64,000 nt of DNA from Malurus cyaneus samueli (taxonomy: Eukaryota > Chordata > Aves > Passeriformes > Maluridae), in NCBI GenBank assembly GCA_009741485.1, contig CM019216.1, positions 52,773,943 through 52,837,942 on the forward strand, given 5' to 3'. Under the pieces are notes generated by a model. It worked only from the letters and a program-made list of their open reading frames with translations. It made no database searches and was not told where the DNA came from. Positions 14,501 through 29,500 of this stretch are shown one piece after another (within the stretch, counting starts at the first letter, position 1; the number at the start of each line of letters is the position of its first letter). The position numbers were made by a program, and so were the translations under genes.

Positions 14501-17500
14501 ATACCAGTCCCAGAATATGGGAAGACTATATACTTCCGAAGTTAATTAAATTTGACTTACCAGAACAGAATCAAGTTTTTGTTTCACCTTCTGCATTCTC
14601 ATTGAGGCTCTTGCAACACTGACAAACTGATCTGCTGGAGATACCACTGAGCTTTTTTGTACAGGAATTTCAGAAAAATGGCTAAAGAAGTGTGGCCCTC
14701 TTGGTGCAGCTGTGGTAAGTGATGAACTGAGATCTTTTACGAGTTCAGCTTCCTGTTGTGCAACTGTAGAAATAACCAATGTTAACGTGTCAGGTGAAAC
14801 CTTACATTGCCATGGGAAAAAAAAAAAATTTGAAGGATCACAGTCATTTTGCCAGCCACGTCTTCAAACACCATCAGAATCTGTACTAACAGTACTACGG
14901 AAAAACCTGAAAACGACATGAAATTTTCCTCTTCCCACCCAGTTTTTTTTTCCCTAACTCTCCTGATCACAATATCTCACTTCTGTTATCTGTGTTCAGT
15001 AACCTTTCTTATACAAATAGTATTTTTGTATTGCTTATAAACAACAGTGTTCCTCATGCAGAAGTATTGGCGCTGGGTGAGAGGAGAGTGGGAAGAGAAA
15101 GGAATTTTTCAAAAGCAATAAAGTTATAAAACTTGCACTGAGTTCAAGTCTAGGTACATTTCACATTTTTTCCAGCCTAGTTCAAGTGACTTTATTATAC
15201 TCGAGCAATATTTCAGAAGCTGACAGACATATTATAAAGGCACAGGACACACTGACTAACAAAATTTTGTATGAAACACAAAAACACATTTAAACTTGAG
15301 AAACCTCTAGTGATTTTGGCTAGGCCAAAACCCTTGCTTAAAGCAGCATCATATAGAGCAAGTAGTATAGGATCATGTTCAATTCCCTTTTAGTATCTCT
15401 CAGAAAAAATATAAGCATTGTCATCAAAGGACTGTTTACTTTTTCCTTTGAACAAGTACAAATACTAACAAACCGCCTCTAAAAATAAAATACTTCAGGT
15501 GTGTATCAAGAATATTTGTACTGTACCTTTATAATCATAAATGTATACAAGTATTGGATGGTTTTGACCAAAGGCACAAAAAGACACCATGTGCTCGTGT
15601 GGATGAAAGGCAACATCACGAAGTGGAGATGTGAAGGAGAGTTCAGAATAGATGGCCACTTGATCTCCTGCAGAAGTGAAACAGATTAATTAATACCATG
15701 AAAACATATTTGAAACATATTCAATACACCAAAATAACAGCTGGTTAAAGCTGTTACTACTTCAGTGTCTCTTACTGTAAATAAATGTTCTTCAGTCAAT
15801 TTCCTGATTGAAAAGTAGTATTTTGGCATAAGACAAAGGAAATATCACATGCTTTTAAGTTATTCAGTAAGTCAGAAAAGTTGGTGCTGTTGCAATAGCT
15901 GCAGGAAATGCCAAAGGATGCACCAGGTTAGCTGAGTTCTCTTGTTCTGATAAGCAAGTTCTGGAAAGGTGGCGTTCCACAGTATTTGTTTGTGCTTGCT
16001 TTGACAAAGATAGCCATCTTACTTGTGGATTTCAGCTATACAACACTAACAACAGGAGTGAAAGTTGAGCAGAGAATTATTAAAAAACAGAAATAAAACT
16101 AGCTCTTCAGGTGATGGCACTATAAATACAGTGTGTAAACAAGAGTCAAAACCCAATAAAAACATACTAATAACGAAGTTCCTCCCTCCTTTTAATTATT
16201 TTTTTTACATTTTCAGGGTAATTACATCATTCCATAGATGCAAGTTAATGTAGTTGGAAACAGAAAGAAATTCAAAACAGATCTGTTAGTTAGCTGCCAG
16301 TTTTAAAAAGCTGACTACTTTTCTTTCAAAAAATTATTTAGATCATTGAGGCAGAAAATAATGTCATCAAATCCAAAATGGTATTCTGCCACTTTTTACT
16401 CTTATTTTTGTCTTTTAACTCCTATACAAGATAGTAAACTCTACCCTACATTTTCATCACATTTTTTCAGAAAGATTTTGGTAGCTATTTTGAAACTGCT
16501 TGGCTTGGGGACTAACTCACAAAGAAACCTTATATTCCATACACCAAAAACATTTAGTCTCTGACCACCGATCACAATGATGAAGTAGTTCTCAACATGA
16601 GCCTGATTCTCAAATCTGAACAACACAACAGAAGGATTTCTCTGACCTAAAACATTTTTAGTTCATTCCATTTCAAGATCCTCACCACATGTAAAAAGTT
16701 GCAGTACAAAAAAGCTGAGCCTCAGGTACTCCAATCATGTTGGATATTACAAATGTTACCTCTAGCAATTTCCTCTAGAGAATTAAATCTCAGAGATTAA
16801 AAACAGCTGCTTAAAAGGTGGAACTAAAGCTTCGGGATTAAAGAACATCTTACCAATGTTTTATTCCATATCTAAAGTGTTTCTATAAAGGTTAAAAAAC
16901 CCTTTCCCCCTCTGCCTTGACAATCTGGCTCAAGACCATAAAATAATTAGTTACCTGTTTCTGGATTCCAAACATAAGCCTTTCCATCTTCACTTCCTGA
17001 AAACAGGAACGTACCACATGGTGTTAAGGTGCTGTGAATCTTTTCTCTGTAATTTGTGGCACCTATGTATTTCTTTGTGGCCAAGCTAAAGATAAAGAAA
17101 GTTTGCAAATATAGCAGATACATTCAGAACAGACAATGCAGCTTTTAAAGTGTCAGCTCCCCCCTCTATTGCTCAGAAAAGTTAATGCACCTTGCATCCC
17201 AAATAGATATGCAAGCACACACTTTTTGCAGAGTGCACTGTTTACCCTTTATTTTCCCTGACTCTCATAAAGCACATGACAGTACAGATGAAAGTTTACA
17301 TCCTTGTCTTTCAGCAGAAAAATGAAATCTTCAGATCTAGAGAACAGATACAGATGCAGTAATTTGCAGTATCTTCATCCTGGGCTTTGCAAAAAAAAAG
17401 GGGAAATTGGCACTATTACTCCAAGCTCTAACAAATAAATTTTCATTATGCTTCTTGAGCTGGAGTGCTTAAATTTATCCAGTCTTCAGCTCTTCAGACT

Positions 17501-20500
17501 AATGTCTCTTTGATTAGAAAACCAGCGGCAGAATCAACAAATTGCAGACATAAATGTTGATTTACTATTAATATGACAAATATTATTTTGCAACTTAGGT
17601 ATCCTATTCTTTTTTCGGTGAAACACTATTGGTTAGCACAGTAATAATGTTCTACTGTCGAACGGTTTGTAGGCATCAAGTAGGAGAGAATCCACAAAAG
17701 GGTGGAAAGAAGCATTAGTCATCTTGGAAGAGGCTATTTCAAACATGAGGCATAGCCTAGAAAAAGGTATCAAAGCTAAACACAGAGACTAACCCAGCAG
17801 CAATACTACAAAACAGAATTTGAGGCAAGGAGAACGGCAATAGGATGCCACAGCCCTCAAGGAAAGAATATAATGCTTTTTCAAATTTATAACAGCAGAA
17901 ACAATGGAGGTATGCTGGGAGAAGTGCAGTGCATTTAATATGACTGGAAAATTATTTTAAACAATATTCTGCATAAATATACTCTAGATGAAATTCTATT
18001 TGGCAAGTAAGACAAAAGGATCTTTAATGATCCCAGCGCAAGACCGTATTAGCCCAAATAAGAGTTTTACTGTATGAATAAGAAAGATAGTATCTCTGAG
18101 ATGTCATTAGAAGAGCTCTGCAAGATGTAAAACTAACCCTCATATAAAAGCCTGAGGAGAGGACTGAACCAAAACCATATCCCTGATCACATACCTAAGT
18201 GAAAGGACAGCAGCATTACCCAAAAAGGTGAAAAAAGTGAGTTGAAAGAGGAAAGTTAAGACCAATCAGCTGTCAATCAAAGTGAATTGTGTTCATCTGT
18301 GACCTCCACCCCCTCTTTTCTCATGCAGGGAATGAACAGTTAATGCTGACGTGTAAAATTATCACTGCTGGGTATCTGACCCTGTGGTTTATTGATAGAC
18401 TTAAGTCAATGTAACTGAGGGCTGTGGCCAAAGTAGCAGTCTTGGTGGTGTCCTCTCCACCCTTATTTTCCCAGGCTCTCCCTCATTTCTTTTCTAGTGT
18501 TTGGGCAGCTATCAGATGAGTTTGATCAAATAGCTGATTAAAATGAAAATTAATCATTTGTATTTGTAGGCTAATTTTTATTTGGATCAGCTCACTGATC
18601 TGACAGCCTGCATCAAAAGATCTCGAGATGATAAAAAGGAAATGCTAGGAATACACAACCAAAGGTTGTGGGAGATGGCAGGAGATGGTAAATTCTAAAA
18701 CTTGCTTTAAATAATTGTGAAATTGCAGCCCATATTAAACCCTTTCTTAAAGATTAAGATGTACGTCCATTTTTCCCTCTCAAACTAAAACTCTCTGCAT
18801 GTTTTAGAAAGAGAAGTGACAGAAGAACACTTCCTCAAAAACTACAGGTTCCCTCTCTTAATCTGCCAATTTCATGCTTTGATTGAGTGGAGAGTATAGC
18901 CTTCTAGCATGGTCATTGCAATTTATCATTTACAGCAAAAGAGAAAAGTGCACTATAATACTGTAAAGTCTTCAGCTAGTTCAAATATTCAATCCATTAC
19001 AATAACAGAATTGCTTCATTTGGAAAAGATCTTCAAGATCATTAAGTCCAACTGTTAACCCAGCACTGCAAAGTCCATCACTAAACCATGTACCTAAGTG
19101 CCACATCCACACACCTTTTAATACCTCCTGGGATGATTTTCTGTGTGGTGAGGGAAGGAAAGAAATCCATGAAATTAAGGATGAAACATTTAGAAAACTT
19201 GTTTGTATCTTTAATGTGACTTTTCAGAACAGAATGTTAAAGTGCATTTTATCAACATATGTAAGTGACTGGTGACTCTTCCCACTCCCATCCAATGAAA
19301 GGACAAGAGGGAATGGATATAAATCAAAATATAGCCAATTCTTGTTAAAATAAATTATTTTTTTTTACTTAGGGGGTGAATGAACACTAGAACATGTTGC
19401 TCACAGAAGTTGTAAAATCACAATCCTTCAAGATATTTAAAATCCAGTTGTAAAAAACTTTGAGTAACATGCTTCTGTGATTTGATTGTTGGATTGAACT
19501 GGTCATTTCCCAACATCAAACTCAAGTGATGTTTGCTTGCAAACAATCTCCTTGCTTTTTATTTTAGTCTATCATTAAAGAATCATGCTTATAATTATTA
19601 AGAATGAGACAATAATCAGGAACTATGCAAAAATACCTCACAACCTGCTTAATACACCATAATATGTACATCACTGCATTTTTCAATGTTTATGACAATC
19701 ATTTTCCATTTCAAAATCAAAATATCCTTCCCAGAGACTTAAACTAACAAAAAACCACAAATGTTACCACTTTCACGTTATTTTCATGTCCAGATTGCAT
19801 TTTAAAAGGGATTTCAATCTTTAGAAGACTAACATTGTATTCTTCATGCCACTCTAACCTCCCAAGTAATCTAGTAATTTTTAGAAATTCTATTCTGAAA
19901 GACTTTCTCAATATCTCCCAAAAGGTCTGTAATACAGCAGTGTTTTGAAACCATTTCCTAACCCTAACATTGCTATCCTTGATCATTAGGACATCTTTCT
20001 CCTCCCCAGCTACACAGCTAATACCTTTATGGTATATTATTTCCTCAAATAAATTTTAAAACAGAAAGGAAATACACATTTTTCACCAAAAATACTAACA
20101 TTCTGAGATCCATAATTCTCAGGGCACTGTCTTTAGCATGGATTAATAAACGCCTTCCATTCGGATGCACTTCCAAATGATTTATTGGTGTTCCTTTAAT
20201 ATCATTTTCTTTTATTTCCTACAGAAAGAATGAAAATAAAGACAATTATATAACTTCTTGTTTTAAAACTCATGTTTTTACACATTATTGCTCAGTTTTT
20301 GCTTGTATTACTCTTTTGCGCAATTGATTCTATTTGGTTAAGGAAAAGGTTTGCTCCTATATTAAGGCATTACATCCTCGAAATCAACTTTTTACAAACA
20401 GGAGGAAGATTCTGTTTTGACTGAATTTTAAAGAATTAAGCTGATGACAGAAATGTTGACTGAACATTAGGCTTCTAAGTTATGAACAAAGATGATGTGT

Positions 20501-23500
20501 AAATCCTGTGATATATTTCGTTTTTGTCTTTAGAGAACAAACCTAATGCATTTACCTGTTAATACAATGCTATCAAACATCAAGTATTTTCATGTTTTAT
20601 ATAGACAAAGAATAATTCTAGAATCACAGAATCCTAGAATATCTTTAGCTGCAAGGTTCCTACCACGAACATCAAAGGCCAACTCCCGACCTTACACAGA
20701 ACCCCCAAGAAACACACCATGTGCCTTAGAGTCCAAACACTCGAACCTTCTCAGACATGGTGCTGTGACCACTTCCCTGGCAAGTCTGTGCCAGTGCTCA
20801 ACCAAATTAAGTTGCAAAACAATTAAAAAATTTTAAGTCCATGAGTCACAGCACGCTCTATCAGTTCTTCTGTACCAATTTTTAAAGAAAATACACCTCT
20901 GCAGTTAAACAAAAGATAATTATTAAAAAAAAATTAATTCATATCAAATTACTAGATTTGGTACAGTCCACATGAAAATTACAATGCTTGTTTAAGAAAC
21001 CTGTTTACCTTATTGATCCTCCACCGTTGGAAAAGGTGTTGAGAACTTCCTTTGACAGGTGTATCCCAGACTATTATCAGTCCTGAACTATCTCCTGAGA
21101 ACATGTGGTGTCCTGAAAAATAACATCTTATAAGTAAAATGCCACCCACAAAAAAATAATACAGAAAACATGAAATAAACCTTTTCAATCATTTTTGTGA
21201 ATAAGCAAATACCAATTCTTCCATCTCTTTCACAATAATATACTCCTTGCAACTGTGTTTTGTTCATATTGCCTGAGATGATGCCATAAATTTGGATTAA
21301 ACGTATACATCAAATACAGAGGTACAGAACATATTTTTAATTTTTTTCATTTTTAATCTTATTCTAAAACCACCAAAAAGTGAGCATTTGCAGCTCAATG
21401 AGTTTCACATCATAGCTTAATGCTTACCTACACATTCACTAAGAGAATCTTGAAGAACAAATACTGTTTTCCAATACTTGTTCTTTATGCACAAATATCT
21501 CTCTTTATAAAAATACAGCTTTCCTCATGGTAGTACCTACTCCAGTGACTAAAATAAACCACCTATTTATTACTGATGTCATCGATACTAGAAAAAAAGT
21601 CAAACACTTTGGAGTACTTTAATATTCATCCATCTTCAACTCTTCCTCCTTCCTAGTACATGTCTGTTTTCACCTGTTAACCTACCAGTTAACATGACTC
21701 ACAATAGCCAAAGTTCTGTCCTTTTCTCTCTGTGTTTCCTATTCTCTGACAGCATAGAAAAGTTCATTATCTTCTCACTTCTTCAGCCTAGAGTTAAAAT
21801 TCTCATAATTACAGCGACCTCATTTTCTTTATCAAAGAATCCCAGAATGATCTGGGTTGAAAGGGACCTTAAAAAAAATCTAGTTCTGACCTCCCTGAAA
21901 TGGGAATGGACACCTTCCAGTAGAATAAGGTCCTGAGAAACATTGCCTTGACCATCTTCAGCAATGGGGAATTCACAATTTCTCTGGGCAACCTGTCCCT
22001 GTGTCTCAGTACTCTCCAAGTAAATAATTTCTTCCTAAGAAGAATACAGTGCCTCTATAAAGTAAAGAAAACTAGTAACACTCAAGGTGGTCTTCATCTG
22101 GAAAGACAACTATTTGTAAAAGCAATACTAACCACATACCTTCTGCATCAAAACAAAGTGTGTTGATGAAACTTTTGTGACCATCAAGCTCCTGCAGCAG
22201 TTGCCCATGGATTTCTTCCACATTTGCATTCCAGATTCTAATCACTGAGTCATAACATCCCGTCACAACCAAGGAGTCAGCAACTGAGTGGTACTTGGCA
22301 GTGTAGACAAATGAAGGATGAGGGAAAACTCTCACTGCAGATGCCGCCTGTGCTTCTATTTTCCACATTCTAAAAGGAAACAAAATTAGAATTTCTACTG
22401 TACAAAGCAATCACACACACAGGTATAAATGATGCCATTCATTGTGCTACTGGCTCTTGAGGCAAATGTTTGCAAACACTTAACACCACCTATTTATCCT
22501 ACCAATTTGTTCCACCTCTATTTAATCCTAATATATGGTACTTCTTAACCAAAATTAAGAAACAGTATTTGGTCTTCAAAGTAAATCAATGGCCAATTAC
22601 TTGATTGATATATTTCTCATTTTAAAATACTCACAAAGAATTCCATGAAATGAATTTGTTTCTTTCTTTCAGGAGCTATAACAAAATTAAGCCCTTCTGG
22701 GGTATCATTTATTAAAAAAAATACTAGAACAAGAAAACCCATAAAGGACCATTTAGGGCCAATAAATATAAATAAAACCCCAGAAAATTTTAAAATAATA
22801 ATTACCAGCCACACAGTGATCATGATCTCAAGGACGTTTCCATCACATAAATTTGCTTCTTACTATTAATCTATTTCCTATGCTTTGCTATCCAGAGCTG
22901 AAAGATAGCATTTTTTTTAGCGTTTTCTATTTGATGGTGTGCATTTTGTTAGTGAGCCTTCCTCAAAGATGAGTCCACAAAGAATAGAACAGTACCTGGA
23001 TCACTAAATACAAGTGGGCAGCACATTACATGGAGGGTTCAATTAAAATATGTTATTAAATTGTTTTAGTGGCACCCTTCCAGGTGAAGTGACCACTTCT
23101 GGTGGCTATTGAAGAATTTAAAGTTTACTCAGAGGTGACTTAATTACAAAGTTGTAACCCTTTAGAGCACAGCAATCAATTTGCAATTCAGTGCACAAAG
23201 ATCATGAGTCTACCTGTCTTTCAGAATGGTTTTTATCTATCAACTTAAAAATTAATTTATTGCTCACAAGTAAGGTGGGACTAAACCTTGGGAAGGCTCG
23301 AGGATGACATAAAACACTATATAAAGAAGAATTCATGTAAGTTCCTGAATTTGCCTTCATGTTGCCTCAGAACTCCAAGATAATCTAAGTAATAAACTGA
23401 TAATGACTTTAAAGTAATGTTGAGACCTTTTAAGGAGTTGAAGGTAAGTAACAATAAATATAGGAACTAATAACTCATAGTTATAGTGACTGTGCATAGT

Positions 23501-26500
23501 ACACAGAAAAGGAGGCATACCCCTGCAGTTTCAATTTGGTGCCATAAATTCAAGAATTGAGGAACAGCTCAGCCTTCTTATAGGCAACATAAATGACTGA
23601 AATTGATATTTAACTCAAGATAAAAAATTCTTATTTAATCCATTCCCAAATTAAAAAAAAAATTTAAAAAGCGGAACTCTCAAAACATTCTCTGTATGCC
23701 CTCATACAAGCAGCAAAAAACCCTAAAACAGTTCCACACATACAATATATCATTTAACAATTCTGCTGGCATTTCAATTACGCAACTGCCTGTAGCATTA
23801 CTGAGTTGCATAACAGAAACAACAGATAGGGATCTGAGTTGCTCATAATAAAATTGTACTGTGTTACAGTCATCATTTCATGTATATCTACAGCTCTGAA
23901 GGTTTTTGTTTTTAAATCTGAACAGATCTCTATTGTAACATTAACACTGTCTGAAGTACACGAATTGTAGAGGATTCAAGAAATAACAGCATCAAAATTC
24001 ATTTACAGCAATTTAAGCTAAGTGTCAAAAACCAAAAGAACACCACAAACATACACATATGCAGCATGGCAAATTTGCATACATGACTTGAATCTTAAAT
24101 TTTCAATTTCCCGCTTCATGTTCAAATTTGCAACTTAATACTGCATTCATAGTATGCCCATTTCTCCAAGAACAGAATATTACAACTGTCTCAGTGTCTT
24201 CTTGAAACAAAAAGTCTTTTAGTTTTTGACTCTGCTGCAGATTTAGACATTAGAGTTTTTGGAAGAGTTTTGGTTTCAAATACAAATACATTAGAACCAG
24301 TAAATACATTGTAAGTTATTAACCCAATCACAACTTTTGTATTATTGCAGTCACACTATAATAAAATCTGTAATTAAAACATTGTAGCACAGTTTTGTAG
24401 TAAAACACTGAATTGGACACTCTCTTTTCAACTTCTGATGGTATCTGCCAAAACATCTAATCATACTGACCTGACAGTGCCATCAGAGGATGCAGTAAGA
24501 AGGTATTGATCGTCTTTTGACCAACAAAGATCATACACTATGTTAAGGTGACCATAAAATTCTCTCAGGAACTGCCCAGAAGGAATTTCATACACTAGGG
24601 AAGTTAAAATAGAAAAATAAAAGTTTTCTAAGTATTTGCAGTCAAATAGATGTAGCCACTAGAGCCAAAGTTTAGTCTAATCTTAGGCTGATTTTCTGCT
24701 AGCATAAGTCAACTCATTTTCTTTATCTTCTCATTTTGAAGCAACAGGATGAAATAATTGCTAGATATGAATGGACAGCAAGCATCTACTTCCATCTAGT
24801 GGTTCATGGATGTCACAAATGTCTTACCCCTTAAGAAACAGTTTACTTCCTTTAAATTATTAGAACCAGATTAGGATTATAGATTTTGTTAATTTTGACA
24901 ACTACTTGACCAATTTTAGAAATATTTTAACACAGCTAATTTTCTGAGGCTAGAGAAATCTAGCAATCTAGATTTACCGCTCCTTGCATTTAAACCCTTT
25001 GTGTACACTTCAAATACTGTTCTCTCTGAATCTCAAAACTCTTATACAAGGTTTAAGAACCATGCAGTTGAAGCAACCATGATGAAGCAGTCCCAAATTT
25101 TAGTAATAAGGAATGTTTGTGCTTTGACTGAACTGGACCATGGAAGACAGCAGCTTCCAGTAGTCTGTCTGGAGACATTCCTAAGGTATCCAACTTTCAA
25201 GACAGGTTAGGAGAAAAACTTACATGGAAAGTGTGTGAGGTGGAGACTTAAAAAGTTATTTCACTTAATACATACATCATCATCAGAAAATATGCTCATT
25301 CTACAAAACTGATTTAGTATTTGCATTAGGCCTCTGGGCAGAAATGGTATCAATTCACACCATTAAACTATGTATATGTAACCATGAACAAAAAGCCAGT
25401 TCCAGCCCCAGCAATACACAATGAACATTTTCCTCAATGCTCTTTAATGCACGGAAGAGTTTTCAAATAACAATTATAAACCAGAACCTCTAAAAAAGCA
25501 CAATGTAAAAATACTTCCTTTAACCTTTAATTTCCAAATACTTGGATTATAAGCAAAAAGCCAAAATGTATTTAAACTTACAAACAATGGAATAGCCATT
25601 CCTTCCAGCACACGCTGCTGCCAGTGTTCTCCCATCATGAGAGAAGCGGATGCAGAAACAGCCCATATCTCCACCTCGCAGGGAAAACAAATGCTTGTTG
25701 GGTATGCGGCAAGCCTGGCTTTTCAGGGAAGAATTGGTAGGAATGTTAACCATCCAATGTGTAAAACACACTCAAACACCTCACATGCAGAAGTTCTAAA
25801 AGGCTAGTAACATCTTAATAGAATTCCAAAGAAAAATTCAACATATTATAAACAGATACAGTTTTGCAGCACAGGCCACATGAACCCCTGTTTCTGCCTC
25901 ATTATTACAAACAACTAGCAAGTTTAAAAAAAACAAACAAAATTACAACTGAAATTCTTTCCTTAATCTTAAGAAGTGCTTAATAATGCCTGTCATCAAA
26001 AATGTAAGCTGTGGAGTTAGACTGTATGTCAAGCTTGTTTAACAAATCTAAGCACAACTTATAGTAATCTAAGGACTGCAGTGTGAAATCAGAAGCCCAA
26101 CCATAGGCACTCAGACCTTTGGTCTACTACCAAATCACTTTTAGCATACCTCATCTGTATTTAAATATCTGACTTTTAAAGACAGAACTAGAGATGAAAC
26201 ATCTCAAAAAACTGAATCGGTATTTTAGTCCCCTTTCCTTTCGTCCCAAAATATTACTTCTTTTTGACCCAACAGCTTTTTCTCCAAAACTAAATTCAAA
26301 GTTAAAGATGAAGGACAATATCCACAGTAGTTATGTGGTTCTTCAATGTAAGCTCTTTCTGCTACAGTGTAAAAATGTCTTCAACAAACAAAAAGAAAAG
26401 TCAAGAAAATATATTTCTAATCAAGCTGAAATCTGAGAACTGGTTTCCTGTCTTACTTCCATTATCTGAATAACGCTACTCTTTCAAATTCTTTGAGAAT

Positions 26501-29500
26501 TCTGCAAATAAAAATACATGGCTATTTGGTGATAAAATGGTTAAATCAACCATATTTGCCAAGATTAAGCCTCCTTTACTATCTAGGAGAGTCTTTTAAT
26601 ATTTTGTTTAATATTTTTTTCTTAATTACTTTAATTAATTACATGCTTCATAATACTTAAAAAAAGAAAGTTAGCACAATACAGTAAATAATTAAATCAC
26701 TTTCATTTAAAATTCAAAGAAAAACATTTCACCTGTCCAGGCAATCTTGACCATTTAAATGGTTCCTTTTTCTCCTCTGAAGAAGTTTCACATCCTTCTC
26801 TCTGGCGCTCAGACAGTGCTGTATTAATTTGTTCCTTTTGAGCAGCTTCCATAGAGTGAAAAGAAGGACCAACCTTAAGGCAAAGAAAACTAAGTATCAG
26901 GGAAAAATTTTTTTTGAAGTGAAAAATGTAATTCCTGAAAAGGTTAAAAGGTACTTTTAAATTAAAATGTTTTGCATTTTTACATCTGAAACACAGAGAT
27001 TGGAAAAAGCTTAATTCATAAAAACTGCATTGCAAAATGCCATTTAAAGTCATGGGGAAGTCAGAAAGTAATACAAGCTTCCAAAGTTGTGTCAATCAAA
27101 TGGCATCACAGATTTTTCAAATAATTGACACCTTTAATTGATTGTAACTATTGAGGTCAGTGAAAATTAGAATTACTCTACTATTGTATTGTACCACTGC
27201 GAATGTCCACATCTCACCAGGCTTCCACAGATCACCCTTGATTGTACAAAAGTAGAAGAGTAGAAGAAATTATTACAGCTCTAAATACAAATAGGAAATT
27301 ATAAAAAGAACAATAGTCTACTTGCATTGTAGAAAAGGAAATGCTGTATTTATCTTGAATGCTCATCTCAGCATATACCAGTGTAAGCCTGTCTTTAAAG
27401 AGGCTTGCATTTGAAAAAAGACGTACAACTCCACATAGCTAGAGGGTGCAGGGAATCAGAGTTAAACCACTTGCATCTTTTCTTAAATTTACACACCTGC
27501 AGGAGTCCAATGACTTAAAATGGCATTTCTGCTACTAAGAATGAACATTAATCTTTAAGAAAGTACTCTGAAAATTCTGTGTCAGTGGCAAAATAATATT
27601 CAAAGTTGTTGGAAGGAAAGTATGTCTATTTTAAAAAGATACCTAAGAAGGGCTGAGTTTGAAACACCTATCTTGAGATGCAATGTTGTTATTATATATT
27701 TTATATACTGCATGTAAGCACAGCTTTTATATACATGCATACAAACACAGACTCACGTGCTCTACCTAGATACTAGTCCTGCAGGAAAGTCTGCATATTT
27801 GCAAATGTATTTATATATTATATATTTAACTTACATGATCTGGCGGTTTTAGGCCTTTTACAGTTATGTATAAAGTTGATGGGTACCGATTTCTAGGACA
27901 TTTTGCCCACCAGTCATAAACCTCAACAGTATTTGAATGTGACTTGGTCCTTGAAGGTGGATAATATAATTGTAGACGAAGTTTTCCACCAACGTTTAAA
28001 ACTCCATTTGCACCTACAAGCTGGAAGGGTGATTCAAAAGACACGAGAGGGAAAAAAAGTAACGTAAAAGTAATTCATGACTTGTAGTATCTTTACTACA
28101 GCATAAACTCTTGAAATCCTCTTTCCATTGGAGAAATATACTAACTCCAAAAATGCTAATGAGCTACGCATGCATTACATACCCCAGTAATCAAATTACT
28201 AAGATTAAAGGTTAGATGGCAGTCTAGTTTTGAAAGATGCTTCACAGCAGTAATACCTTGCAAGTGGAAGACCTCTGCAGTACCACTTTTTAAAAATTAC
28301 TACTTGCTAGAATCAACTAAACCTCAAAGGACTGCCAGTCCACAAAAAGCTTCTTCCAAATCTGTCCTCTTTGAATGCTGCAACAAAGGGCATCGGTAAG
28401 GCTTTGGTTCAGAGCAGAAGATACAGCAATGCAGTAACCACTCCAACTTCAGAGGAGACAAGAGTCCTCTCTTATTGAACTGAAGAATAAGTGTACCTAC
28501 TGCCATTAACACTCATCAATGTTTAATTGGGAGATTTCTACTTTGACTGACACAGATGAAAGGATAATGCAGGCAGATGCAGTAAGAATGAACAACAGGC
28601 AACAATTTTCTTCATATTTATAAACTGAAAACTAATTCATCTCTCTGTTCAGGAGTAGGCTGTACTGAATGCCTGCTCCCACCCAGACATGGGATACCAG
28701 ATCCCTGATTTCGGTCGATTTTTCTTGGGCAGAGCTCAGGAGAATCTCTGTATTGAATTGCTGGGAAGGTCGCCATCCCTTCACCTAAACTTGCAGTCCA
28801 TTGTCTTATCCTGTACCAAACTTCCTGTATGTTGTGGAGTGCTGAATGACTGTTAATGACTACCACCCACAGGAGTAGGTGTAAATAAACAATCTTCAGG
28901 GAAATTGAAGTTTGTCAACTCTCAAAAAACAAATTGATACATTCAAGTCTCTCTTACAAGGGCAGAAATGGGTAATTTAGCCAGCACCTATCTCACATTT
29001 GGCACATTGGTATCTCAATTGCCACAGCATTTCAAACTCTGCAACTGAAAATGAGAATCATTTTATGATCAGGTAAGACTTTTCAAAGACTGGATGACTG
29101 ACAATGCCACTAGAATACAGAACAGCTGAGGTACAGAAATTAGTGGATTTTTAATTTTCTTTACAATCCCATTAACACAAAGAAAACCTAAAAGAAAACA
29201 ACCTTCAATACTTTATGATCAAAGAAAAATCGTACACATTCTATACTTTCTTGAAAAGCACATATTCTTCATCTATCCTGCTGAAAATAATAAAAAATGC
29301 ATTCCTACTTAGTACAGTTAGAGATTTTCAGATAAAAGGATTTTAAAATTTTGTTTCTTCATTTAAATGTTTACAATACCTTTAGAAATGCCCAACAAAT
29401 TTTTCGGTAACGACCTTCCTGAATTTGCACATCAGAGTTGGCTCTCACTTCATGCATACTTGGAGAATCAAGGACCTAGAAGTATCAGCAGGAATATATT

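Larger units (their letters stand above)
17086..20099 (-). other. AHI1 intron 14
   Basis: A 3-kb intron with two CR1 remnants in opposite orientation (about 18999-19135 minus, 19275-19520 plus). Nothing else is recognisable. Confidence 0.8.
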
